A stretch of DNA of 6,236 nt, taken from positions 1-6,236 of the forward strand of contig DPKV01000148.1 of NCBI GenBank assembly GCA_003542325.1, written 5' to 3'. The notes under the pieces were generated by a model. It was given only the letters and a program-made list of their open reading frames with translations. It was not told where the DNA came from and did not search any database. Numbering within the stretch: the first letter of the stretch is position 1; the number at the start of each line of letters is the position of its first letter. Below are positions 1 to 6,236 of this stretch, piece by piece. The position numbers and the translations under genes were made by a program. The DNA comes from Anaerolineaceae bacterium. Its GTDB lineage: Bacteria > Chloroflexota > Anaerolineae > Anaerolineales > Anaerolineaceae.

Positions 1-66
1 TCTCACCCTGGATGAAGAATAATTCCGTAAAACAACAGGGGATCGTATCACACCTTGTCGATAACT

Positions 67-95
67 TTCCCAATCCCATTAAAACCATCTATAAT
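67..95 (+). promoter_or_regulatory. Predicted sigma-70-type promoter for the nfn-GH4-DUF1232 unit
   Basis: A perfect -10 hexamer TATAAT lies at 90-95. Exactly 17 bases upstream is a partial -35, TTCCCA at 67-72, which matches 4 of 6 consensus bases. Transcription would start near 102, giving a leader of about 37 nt to the ATG at 139. The region is more AT-rich than the coding DNA on its right. A start near 102 would exclude the in-frame TTG at 55 as the translation start. The weak -35 suggests that an activator could be needed, but no clear operator was recognised. Confidence 0.5.
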
Positions 96-138
96 CAGTC
101 CATTGTTTTCAGATATTAAGTCAGGTAAATCCATAACC

Positions 139-2400
139 ATGCATAAAATTATTCGTGCTGAATTTATTGCTTCCGAAATAAAACGTTTTGTGATTGTCGC
201 CCCCGTGATTGCAAAGAAGCGGTATCCCGGTCAGTTTGTCATCCTCCATCTCTCCGAAACGGGTGAACGCATCCCGTTGACGATCGTTGATTCGGACCCG
301 GAGGCCGGCACGATCACGCTCATTGTCCAGGGGATTGGGAAATCCACACGGGAATTGAATGCGCTCGAGGCAGGCGACTCGATCAGGGATCTGGTTGGCC
401 CCCTGGGAAACCGGTCGGAGATCGAAAATTTTGGCCATGTGGTGGTGATCGGCGGTGGGGTGGGGACAGCGGGCAGTTTTCCCCAGGCTAAGGCGCTCAA
501 GGCAGCCGGGAACCAGGTCACGGCCATAATCGGCGCACGGAACAAAGAGATGGTCATCCTGGAAGCTGAGATGAGCGCGATTGCCGACCAGGTGCTGGTC
601 TGTACGGATGATGGCTCCTACGGCATGCATGGCTTTGTCACCGACCAACTGCAGGCCCTTTTGGATCAGGGAACATCCATAGATTATGTCCTGGCCGTTG
701 GCCCGCTGCCTATGATGCGGGCGGTGGCCGAAAAAACGCGGCCTTATGGGATCAAGACCATCGTCAGTCTGAATTCCATCATGGTGGATGGCACCGGGAT
801 GTGTGGGGGGTGCCGGGTTGTGGTTGGTGAAGAGGTCAAGTTCGCCTGTGTGGATGGGCCGGAATTTGATGCCCACGCGGTAGATTTCCTCACGCTGATG
901 AACCGCAACCGGGCCTATCTTCATGAAGAGAAGTGCGCCCTGGATGAAGCTGCGGAGGCACTAAGAAAAGAGCAGCGGCGTGAAATCCGCAAAATCCCTC
1001 GCCAACCCATGCCGGCCAGAGTGCCCGAGGAACGGACGAAGGATTTCGGCGAAGTCAATCTCGGCTTCACCGAGGCTTTGGTCCAATTGGAAGCGCAGCG
1101 CTGTTTGAACTGCCGCCGGCCGGCTTGCGTGGAAGGCTGCCCGGTGGGTGTAAAGATCCCGGAATTTATCCAGTTGATCGGTGCCCGGGAATATATTCAG
1201 GCCTCACAACTCATTAAAAAGGATAACGTATTGGCTGCCGTTTGCAGCCGGGTATGTCCGCAATCTGATCAATGCGAAGGCGCTTGTATTCTGGAGAAAC
1301 GGGGTGATGCCGTTGCAATCGGAGCGCTGGCGCGCTTCGTCACCGATTATGAACGCAATCAAGGGGACCCTATACCTGAGCCTATCTCAGCGGAACAAAA
1401 GACGGGGTGTAAAGTTGCCGTGATTGGTTCGGGGCCTTCCGGGCTCTCCTGCGCCGGTGATCTGATCCGGATGGGTCATGAGGTTACCGTGTTTGAAGCC
1501 TTTCACGAATTGGGCGGGGTGCTGGTCTATGGTATTCCGGAATTCCGTCTTCCCAAAACCATTGTGCGGGAAGAAGTGGAAGCGCTGGCAGCGCTTGGCG
1601 TCCGGTTTGAGCCGAACACAGTAATCGGTGTGACCTATACGATCGACGAACTTCTGGAAGAGGAAGGCTATGACGCCGTGTTCGTTGGCGTTGGCGCGGG
1701 TTTACCTTATTTCATGCATATTTCGGGAGAAAACCTGGTAGGGGTTTACTCGGCGAACGAGTTCCTGACCCGGGTGAACCTGATGAAGGCATATCAGTTC
1801 CCGAAATACGATACACCTGTCATTGACTGCAAGGAGAAGAATGTCGCGGTGATCGGCGGTGGGAATACAGCCCTTGACTCCGTCCGGGTTGCCCTGCGGT
1901 TGGGTGCGAAATCCGCTAAAATTATCTATCGACGCTCGGAAGAAGAAATGCCCGGCCGGTTGGAGGAGATTGCACATGCCCGAGAGGAGGGCGTGGAATT
2001 TCACTTCCTGAATAATCCCATTGAATTTCTTGGGGACGAACAAGGCCGGGTACAGGCGATGCGACTGATCCGGATGGAACTCGGGCAACCGGACGATTCG
2101 GGCCGGCGGCGTCCTGTACCCGTTGAAGGTTCGGAATATGAAGTGCCGATTGACCTGGTGATTGTGGCGATTGGCAACGGATCAAACCCCATCATCCAGA
2201 AAACCACCGCTGATCTTGACTTCAAGAAACGCGGGACGATTGTTGTCGATGATGAGACAATGGCGACCAGCAAGCCAGGTGTATTTGCCGGCGGTGATAT
2301 TGTCACCGGAGGGGCGACGGTAATTTTGGCGATGGGAGCTGGCCGGAAAGCAGCCCGGTCAATCAATGAATATCTGAAAAATAAACCCTGTTCTCATTAA
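139..2400 (+). CDS. nfnAB: Fused NADH-dependent ferredoxin:NADP+ oxidoreductase (NfnA-NfnB single chain; SudB-SudA type)
   Basis: This cytoplasmic iron-sulfur flavoprotein has 753 residues. Residues 1 to about 265 form the small subunit (PyrK/ferredoxin-reductase type). It has a flavin motif R44-IPLTI, an NAD-binding glycine run G106-GGVGTA, and D217/C222/C225/C237 for a [2Fe-2S] cluster; characterised NfnA uses one Asp and three Cys there. From about 270 onward it matches the large subunit (GltD type). Two [4Fe-4S] clusters fit C322, C325, C330, C334, C369, C373, C379 and C383. An FAD Rossmann motif spans G430-SGPSG, and an NADPH site has GGGNTA from 573 and R598-R599. The last FAD motif is GVFAGGD at 714-720. 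The two parts match the usual separate subunits (roughly 280 and 465 residues). Family role: bifurcating exchange between NADPH, NADH and ferredoxin. An upstream in-frame TTG at 55 would add 28 residues unlike NfnA, so the ATG at 139 is preferred, although its Shine-Dalgarno (AGGT, 123-126) is weak. A glutamate synthase small-subunit-like or sulfide dehydrogenase role remains possible. Confidence 0.9.
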   Translation: MHKIIRAEFIASEIKRFVIVAPVIAKKRYPGQFVILHLSETGERIPLTIVDSDPEAGTITLIVQGIGKSTRELNALEAGDSIRDLVGPLGNRSEIENFGHVVVIGGGVGTAGSFPQAKALKAAGNQVTAIIGARNKEMVILEAEMSAIADQVLVCTDDGSYGMHGFVTDQLQALLDQGTSIDYVLAVGPLPMMRAVAEKTRPYGIKTIVSLNSIMVDGTGMCGGCRVVVGEEVKFACVDGPEFDAHAVDFLTLMNRNRAYLHEEKCALDEAAEALRKEQRREIRKIPRQPMPARVPEERTKDFGEVNLGFTEALVQLEAQRCLNCRRPACVEGCPVGVKIPEFIQLIGAREYIQASQLIKKDNVLAAVCSRVCPQSDQCEGACILEKRGDAVAIGALARFVTDYERNQGDPIPEPISAEQKTGCKVAVIGSGPSGLSCAGDLIRMGHEVTVFEAFHELGGVLVYGIPEFRLPKTIVREEVEALAALGVRFEPNTVIGVTYTIDELLEEEGYDAVFVGVGAGLPYFMHISGENLVGVYSANEFLTRVNLMKAYQFPKYDTPVIDCKEKNVAVIGGGNTALDSVRVALRLGAKSAKIIYRRSEEEMPGRLEEIAHAREEGVEFHFLNNPIEFLGDEQGRVQAMRLIRMELGQPDDSGRRRPVPVEGSEYEVPIDLVIVAIGNGSNPIIQKTTADLDFKKRGTIVVDDETMATSKPGVFAGGDIVTGGATVILAMGAGRKAARSINEYLKNKPCSH

Positions 2401-2410
2401 GGAGACCTGC

Positions 2411-3808
2411 ATGTCTCATCCAACAAAAATCGTTTGCATCGGCGCGGGAAGTTATTCATTTGGCATGACCACCCTGGTTTCCCTTTTACGCAGCGATGCG
2501 CTCAAAGGAAGCGAGCTGGCATTGGTGGACCGGAATGCGGAACACCTCGAAATCATGCGCAAGCTCATTGCCTGGCTGAATGAGGTTTGGGATGCCCAAA
2601 TGACCGTCACAGCCTATACCCACCATCGTGAGGCGCTGCCCGGCGCAAAATTTGTGGTCAACGCAACCGAGGTTGGTCCGCGGGAGGGCTTGTGGGAGTC
2701 GGATTACACCATCCCCCTGAAATACGGTTTACGCCAACCCTATGCTGAGAACGGCGGACCGGGCGGGTTCGCACATGCTGCCCGGAATATCATGCCCATC
2801 CTTGAGATTGCCTGGGATATGGAAAAACACTGCCCGGAAGCATGGTTTATCAATTTCACCAACCCCATGCAGCGGGTCTGTGCTGCCATTCACCGGCACA
2901 GCAAGATCAAGGTCGTGGGACTGTGTCACCAGCTTGGCGCGGGGTATGCCATGGTGGGGAAGGCCCTCCAGAAGGAACTGGATATTATCGTACCGGAGCA
3001 GTTCATCAGCACCCATGCCAGCCCGAAATATTCCCCCGCGATGGGAATCACATCCATCCAGGCTCAAAAGAAAATCAAGATTACCGCTGCCGGTGTGAAC
3101 CATTTCACCTGGATGCTGGCTGTCCGAGACCGTCAAACTGGCGAAGATCTTTATCCCCTTTTTAGGAATCGATGGGAGTCGTTACCTGAAGCATTCGAGC
3201 CGCTCACCAGGCGTGTTTTCAACGCCTTTGGCCTGTTTCCTATTCCGGGTGACGAACACCTTTGTGAATACCTGCCTTGGGTCAGCGACCCCCAGACGAA
3301 ACCCTGGGAGAAATACGAACTGGAACTCTATGAATGGCAGATCCACAGCCAGGGACGGGAAGATAATTGGGTGGAACTGGATAAGGCCACCGAAAACCGG
3401 GTGGACCCTGAACAATTTATTCCGCCTGCCAGTGAAGGGGCGTTGGAGATCATTGAAAACATCCAAAATGACAGTGACTTTTATTGGGAGGCCGTCAACA
3501 TTCCCAACGCGGGGCATATCCCGAACCTTCCGGAAGGGGCGATCATTGAGCTGCCCGGGCTGGTCAATGCGGACGGAGTCACGGGAATCCCGGTGGGTCC
3601 AATGCCTGAAGGGATTGCCGAACTACTTCGACGGGAAATTACCGTCAGCCATCTGACTGTTGACGCGGTCGTCACGGGTGACAGGCAGTTGGCTCTCCAG
3701 GCGTTGCTTCTGGATCCGGTTGTGCGGGACCTTGACATTGCACAAGCTATATTGGATGATTATCTCATTACCTACAGAGAACATCTGCCTACATTTTGGA
3801 CGGAATAA
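2411..3808 (+). CDS. Glycoside hydrolase family 4 (NAD+- and divalent-metal-dependent) glycosidase
   Basis: The protein has 465 residues, normal for GH4, and no signal peptide, so it should act in the cytoplasm on imported sugars or oligosaccharides. Family mechanism: bound NAD+ transiently oxidises C3 of the sugar, the glycosidic bond is eliminated, and the cofactor is regenerated. An N-terminal Rossmann fold shows G11-AGS and an acidic D40 at the end of the second strand. N151-P152 sits in the NFTNP sugar/cofactor motif. C172-H173 (GLCHQ) and H231 (GVNHF) fit the metal-binding Cys and His. The GDEHLCEYLPW stretch at 280-290 fits the conserved active-site region. The start ATG has GGAG at 2401-2404, six bases upstream and directly after the nfn stop codon, so co-expression is likely. 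CH rather than CN at the metal site argues against a 6-phospho-glycosidase. The exact substrate (alpha-glucoside, alpha-galactoside or uronide) cannot be told from this sequence. Confidence 0.88.
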   Translation: MSHPTKIVCIGAGSYSFGMTTLVSLLRSDALKGSELALVDRNAEHLEIMRKLIAWLNEVWDAQMTVTAYTHHREALPGAKFVVNATEVGPREGLWESDYTIPLKYGLRQPYAENGGPGGFAHAARNIMPILEIAWDMEKHCPEAWFINFTNPMQRVCAAIHRHSKIKVVGLCHQLGAGYAMVGKALQKELDIIVPEQFISTHASPKYSPAMGITSIQAQKKIKITAAGVNHFTWMLAVRDRQTGEDLYPLFRNRWESLPEAFEPLTRRVFNAFGLFPIPGDEHLCEYLPWVSDPQTKPWEKYELELYEWQIHSQGREDNWVELDKATENRVDPEQFIPPASEGALEIIENIQNDSDFYWEAVNIPNAGHIPNLPEGAIIELPGLVNADGVTGIPVGPMPEGIAELLRREITVSHLTVDAVVTGDRQLALQALLLDPVVRDLDIAQAILDDYLITYREHLPTFWTE

Positions 3809-3828
3809 ATAAAATATTGGGAGTGACA

Positions 3829-4149
3829 ATGAGTGAACAATTACCTGCCCCAAATGATGAAAAGAAAGCCGGTTTTACCAGGGCATTAAGTGAACCCTTA
3901 TCGAAATATGGCTGGCCATCCTGGTTGGTTTTCCTGCTGGCGATCTTCGGAGTCATCTATTTATTGAATCCGACTGCCGGTATTCTGGAATTTCTTCCGG
4001 ACAACCTCCCGTTTATTGGGAACCTGGATGAAAGCGTCGCGGTTATGCTTGTGCTGGCTGGGATTGTGGAATTGTTGGAAGGGAAGAAATATCGTCAACA
4101 GAAGAAAAATGCATCTTCTGAAAATGAAAGTAAAGAGAAGGGAAATTAA
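3829..4149 (+). CDS. Small DUF1232-like membrane protein
   Basis: The product has 106 residues. Residues 1-28 are hydrophilic. Residues 30-46 form a hydrophobic segment (WPSWLVFLLAIFGVIYLL), followed by an NP turn at 47-48. The core FLPDNLPFIGNLDE (55-68) is the DUF1232 signature, usually seen as a PD-x-IP-x-x-G-x-x-DD pattern. A second hydrophobic segment covers about 69-83, and the tail (84-106) is very charged (KKYRQQKK, then Glu/Lys-rich). Two membrane passes are likely, with both ends probably on the cytoplasmic side. The ATG is chosen because GGGAG at 3819-3823 lies five bases upstream; an in-frame TTG at 3796 overlaps the GH4 coding end and has no such site. It begins 20 bases after the GH4 stop, so it is probably the last gene of the transcription unit. 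The family's function is not known, and a link to sugar or redox metabolism is only positional. Confidence 0.8.
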   Translation: MSEQLPAPNDEKKAGFTRALSEPLSKYGWPSWLVFLLAIFGVIYLLNPTAGILEFLPDNLPFIGNLDESVAVMLVLAGIVELLEGKKYRQQKKNASSENESKEKGN

Positions 4150-4184
4150 TGGTCTGAGAAATCGGTCTGACAAAGGCTGCTTTG

Positions 4185-4217
4185 GTTAACTCATAGCGGA
4201 ATTTACTATGAATTAAT
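4185..4217. repeat. Imperfect inverted repeat between the operon end and the cold-shock promoter
   Basis: TCATAG (4191-4196) pairs with CTATGA (4206-4211) around a 9-base loop. After one C/A mismatch the arms continue as TTAA/TTAA plus a G-T pair, giving arms of about 12 bases. There is no T-run after it, so it is not a convincing intrinsic terminator for the upstream genes. It ends 13 bases before the -35 of the cold-shock promoter, where an operator or an mRNA 3'-end hairpin could sit. The loop carries CGGAATTT, which recurs at 4235-4242 inside the promoter. Confidence 0.4.
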
Positions 4218-4230
4218 ATTGGAAGAGCAT

Positions 4231-4259
4231 TTGACGGAATTTCTGAGGCATAGTATATT
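4231..4259 (+). promoter_or_regulatory. Predicted sigma-70-type promoter of the cold-shock gene
   Basis: TTGACG at 4231-4236 (5 of 6 matches to the -35 consensus) and TATATT at 4254-4259 (5 of 6 matches to the -10 consensus) are separated by exactly 17 bases. The start of transcription would be near 4266, leaving a leader of about 104 nt. This is the best promoter match in the window and fits a highly expressed gene. Confidence 0.7.
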
Positions 4260-4280
4260 AGAAAAAGGCAGTTAACGGAA

Positions 4281-4340
4281 GTTCAATAAGAAGAAGGCTC
4301 GTTTTGTTCTTGTTTGGAACGTACGTTAGCAGGACACGTA
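4281..4340 (+). promoter_or_regulatory. Structured part of the cold-shock mRNA leader
   Basis: Two hairpins can be drawn by eye. The first joins GTTC-AA-T-AAGAA (4281-4292) to TTCTT...TT-GGAAC (4307-4320) with small bulges and a 14-base loop. The second joins TACGT (4322-4326) to ACGTA (4336-4340) over nine bases. AACGTACGTT (4318-4327) is also a perfect 10-base palindrome that overlaps both, so alternative pairings are possible. Long structured leaders that change fold with temperature are known for cspA in Escherichia coli. A similar role here is inference, and the first stem is mostly A-U. Confidence 0.35.
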
Positions 4341-4354
4341 GGAATATGGTCAAA

Positions 4355-4360
4355 AGGAGG
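4355..4360 (+). promoter_or_regulatory. Strong Shine-Dalgarno site that fixes the cold-shock gene start
   Basis: AGGAGG, a full match to the anti-Shine-Dalgarno core, ends nine bases before the ATG at 4370. It rules out the longer in-frame reading from 4304, whose extra 22 residues do not resemble any cold-shock protein N-terminus. Confidence 0.8.
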
Positions 4361-4369
4361 TTTCCAGGC

Positions 4370-4585
4370 ATGGCAGAACGAGAACTTGGCGTTGTCAAAT
4401 GGTTCAACGGCGAAAAAGGCTATGGCTTCATCGCCCGTGACAACGGCGAAAAGGACGTATTCGTGCACTTCTCTGCGATCAATGCTGAGGGTTTCCGGAC
4501 CCTTCGCGAAGGTCAACGGGTAGAGTTCGAAGTTGCACAGGGTCAAAAGGGTCCTCAGGCTCAGAATGTCGAGATTATCGAGTGA
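4370..4585 (+). CDS. csp: Cold-shock-domain protein (CspA family)
   Basis: The 71-residue product is a single cold-shock domain, the usual length for the CspA/CspB family. It is a small cytoplasmic beta-barrel that binds single-stranded RNA and DNA and acts as an RNA chaperone. The opening [15 protein letters not shown] (7-21) contains the RNP1 motif K16-GYGFI, and RNP2 is V30-FVHF. Aromatic residues W11, F12, Y18, F20, F31, H33 and F34 would form the nucleic-acid-binding face. The end, [10 protein letters not shown], is typical of the family. It has its own promoter, a leader of about 104 nt and a terminator, so it is a single-gene unit. Whether it is induced by cold or made constitutively cannot be read from the sequence; many family members are constitutive. 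Confidence 0.95.
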   Translation: MAERELGVVKWFNGEKGYGFIARDNGEKDVFVHFSAINAEGFRTLREGQRVEFEVAQGQKGPQAQNVEIIE

Positions 4586-4609
4586 GCTGAATTTTTCAAT
4601 CTTATCGTG

Positions 4610-4640
4610 AAATGCGGCGCTCTAAGGGCGCCGCATTTTT
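4610..4640 (+). terminator. Rho-independent terminator of the cold-shock gene
   Basis: A perfect 11-base stem joins AAATGCGGCGC (4610-4620) to GCGCCGCATTT (4628-4638) around a 7-base loop, with a run of five T at 4636-4640 that overlaps the stem base. It starts 24 bases after the cold-shock stop codon. Read on the - strand the same hairpin is followed by only three T, so it could at most be a weak terminator for the converging cyclase gene. Confidence 0.93.
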
Positions 4641-4673
4641 ATCTGATGACAGGGAAAATCCCTTCTATGGGGG

Positions 4674-6236
4674 TCAATCAATGTAAACCGGCTCATTGCT
4701 GTCGGTGTGCAGGCAAAGGCACACTCTGTTGCCGCCTTGTTCCTTGGCATGGTACATCGCCTGGTCGGCCAATCGGTAGATGGTCTCCAGCCCCAATTTG
4801 TTCCCCGCAGTAAATCCGGTGATCCCGAAGCTTGCCCTGACCGGGATATCTTGCCCATCAAAGACCAGGTTCATGTTTTCCAGGGCGTAACGCAATCGTT
4901 CTCCCAATGCTCTTGCCGCAAGGACATCTGTATGAGGTAGAAGGATGACAAATTCTTCTCCGCCAAACCGAGCTAACACATCCGACTCTCGAATATTATT
5001 TGAAAGGGCCTCGGCGACTTTCGTCAGGACCAGGTCGCCGGCGGGGTGGCCATAAGTGTCGTTGATTGTTTTGAATCGGTCAATGTCCAGATAGATCATG
5101 GAAATCACACCGCCATAGCGGTTGATCCGGTTGATTTCTTTTGTGGCATATTGATCGAAGTAGGGGCGGTTATAGACCCCTGTCAGGCCATCCAGCGCAG
5201 CCAGTTTCTCCAACTTCTCCACGAGGTGCTTCTCGTTGGTGAACTCGTAATAACTAATAATGAAACCTATCTGTTTTCCACGCCGGTTGTGCATGGCGTT
5301 GAAGGATGTTCTGTAATATGTGGGTGAGCCATTGTTTTCAATCATCATCTCGATCCGTTCCTCATTATGATCGCGGATCGTTTTCAATAACGTTGGGTAG
5401 TCCGAGAATACATCGAAAACGGATTGATTTTTAACATTCAAGTTCAGGTGAGGGAAGACTTTCTCGAGGGCAGGGTTATAGTCCATGATTCGATAGTCGG
5501 TATCAATGATCATAACCCCCGTGGACAACTTTTCGAAAACAATGTCTCTGGCCAACGGTAGAATATCCAAAATCCGAAGTTGAACGAATCCAATCGCCAG
5601 GATGATGCCGCCTATACCGAGGGTGAATGGCGTTGAATCATACACGGATCCTAAACTGTAAGCCACCAAACCTATCCAGGGGGGGATCGAACCGAGTAAA
5701 TAGACCATTGCCTGGCGGCGGGCTGCTTTGGATGATCGAAACAGCATCAGTGCGAATAACGATGTACTGATCAAAAGACAAACGCTGTAATAAGCGGCCG
5801 AAATATAATTGAATAAATTCCGGTCATAAGTGAAGATTGGAAATGCCCCGCTTATATCCATCCGAGGATTCTGATGGAAAAGGTTCAGCCATCCCAAAGT
5901 CTGAGCCGAAAGGAACAAGCCCAGTGGAATAATGCTAAGGATAATGATCCATTTCCTGGTGATTTGTTTTTCAAAGCCCGTGGTAGCCAGGGCAAAAAGC
6001 AGCCAGGAGGGAGCAATAATATCAATGCCCAGGTGTTGGAACCGAACCCAAAACATGGCATCTTTAAGCGTATTGGACAGCAGCTCCATACCATAGCCAA
6101 AGCTGTAAATGGCAGTGGCCGAGATACAGATAGCCAAATATAGAGCAGCCCGACTTGACGAGTTTTTTATCCAAATAAAGATTGCCAGGATCAGGGTGGT
6201 CGCGGTAATCAAAAATAAGCCAATAACAATGGGGAT
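4674..6236 (-). CDS. Membrane diguanylate cyclase, 7TM sensor-PAS-GGDEF (5' end beyond the window)
   Basis: The enzyme makes cyclic di-GMP from two GTP. Numbering is from the TTG codon at 6212. Residues 1-215 are a chain of hydrophobic segments resembling the histidine-kinase N-terminal 7TM domain (for example FWVRFQHLGIDIIAPSWLLF at 54-73). A PAS-like domain covers about 218-325 (GVMIIDTDYRIMDYNPALEKVF). The GGDEF domain runs from D341 (DGLTGVYNR) to about 500. D376 and D378 fit metal and substrate binding. The active site is G417-GEEF, an active variant. R408-x-x-D411 lies exactly five residues before it and fits the product-inhibition I-site. No EAL domain is present. The reading frame stays open and hydrophobic (IPIVIGLF) from 6212 to the window edge, completing a first membrane helix, so the TTG is probably not the real start and the gene is probably 5'-partial. 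The ligand sensed by the 7TM and PAS parts is unknown. Confidence 0.9.
   Translation of the reverse strand: MPIVIGLFLITATTLILAIFIWIKNSSSRAALYLAICISATAIYSFGYGMELLSNTLKDAMFWVRFQHLGIDIIAPSWLLFALATTGFEKQITRKWIIILSIIPLGLFLSAQTLGWLNLFHQNPRMDISGAFPIFTYDRNLFNYISAAYYSVCLLISTSLFALMLFRSSKAARRQAMVYLLGSIPPWIGLVAYSLGSVYDSTPFTLGIGGIILAIGFVQLRILDILPLARDIVFEKLSTGVMIIDTDYRIMDYNPALEKVFPHLNLNVKNQSVFDVFSDYPTLLKTIRDHNEERIEMMIENNGSPTYYRTSFNAMHNRRGKQIGFIISYYEFTNEKHLVEKLEKLAALDGLTGVYNRPYFDQYATKEINRINRYGGVISMIYLDIDRFKTINDTYGHPAGDLVLTKVAEALSNNIRESDVLARFGGEEFVILLPHTDVLAARALGERLRYALENMNLVFDGQDIPVRASFGITGFTAGNKLGLETIYRLADQAMYHAKEQGGNRVCLCLHTDSNEPVYID

Noticed and set aside
1..22. Possible tail of an upstream + strand gene (LTLDEE then TAA at 20-22)
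   Set aside because: Only six codons are visible, and a second frame (3-119) is also open, so no coding claim can be supported.
81..109. AAAAC...GTTTT inverted repeat surrounding the nfn -10 box
   Set aside because: Five-base AT-rich arms over 19 bases are expected by chance, and no known operator motif is matched.
121..924. Long - strand open frame (267 codons) opposite the start of nfn
   Set aside because: It lies wholly antisense to a strongly supported gene, resembles no family, and is rich in residues typical of shadow frames (His, Pro, Arg).
2729..3165. Open frames of 107-135 codons in other frames within the GH4 gene
   Set aside because: All overlap conserved GH4 motifs and have no ribosome site or recognisable domain.
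4171..4184. CAAAG-GCTG-CTTTG hairpin just after the DUF1232-like gene
   Set aside because: The stem is only five bases and no T-run follows, so it is not credible as a terminator for the operon.
4283..4546. - strand open frame of 87 codons opposite the cold-shock gene
   Set aside because: It is the antisense of the cold-shock domain and includes its promoter-side leader; no ribosome site or family match is seen.
4651..4663. AGGGA-AAA-TCCCT hairpin downstream of the cyclase gene on the - strand
   Set aside because: The stem is five bases with a 3-base loop and no T-run on either strand, so it was not called as a terminator.
4707..6143. + strand open frames of 77-93 codons within the cyclase region
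   Set aside because: They are antisense to GGDEF, PAS and membrane-segment coding sequence and show no independent signals.

Overview
The window looks like chromosomal DNA from an anaerobic bacterium with mid-range GC. I would guess Anaerolineae (Chloroflexota). The grounds are a single-chain fused Nfn-type flavoprotein, a GH4 glycosidase, and a diguanylate cyclase with a 7TM sensory N-terminus, together with the style of the proteins. This placement is inferred from family resemblance, not from any marker gene. No phage genes, insertion sequences, tRNA, rRNA or CRISPR array were seen.

Layout. Positions 1-138 are AT-rich and mostly non-coding, with a good sigma-70-type promoter (-10 TATAAT at 90-95). 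A + strand cluster of three closely spaced genes follows. The first (139-2400) is a 753-residue fusion of both subunits of an NADH-dependent ferredoxin:NADP+ oxidoreductase (NfnAB/SudBA type). The second (2411-3808) is an NAD+/divalent-metal-dependent GH4 glycosidase. The third (3829-4149) is a small DUF1232-like membrane protein. The gaps are 10 and 20 bases, and the second and third genes each have their own Shine-Dalgarno site, so they are probably one transcription unit. A 220-base intergenic region (4150-4369) comes next. It carries an imperfect dyad, a strong promoter (TTGACG-17-TATATT) and a leader of about 104 nt in front of a cold-shock-domain protein gene (4370-4585). That gene ends at a clear rho-independent terminator (4610-4640). 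Converging on it from the right edge, on the - strand, is a membrane diguanylate cyclase (7TM-PAS-GGDEF). Its 5' end lies outside the window.

Function together. The fused Nfn protein would balance NADH, NADPH and ferredoxin pools, probably by flavin-based electron bifurcation. The GH4 enzyme hydrolyses glycosides by a transient NAD+-dependent oxidation. Their pairing in one transcription unit is the most unusual point in the window. The GH4 enzyme also has a metal-site signature (Cys-His-Gln) that does not match the well-known GH4 specificity groups as I recall them. The cold-shock gene and the c-di-GMP synthase look like separate, ordinary regulatory units.
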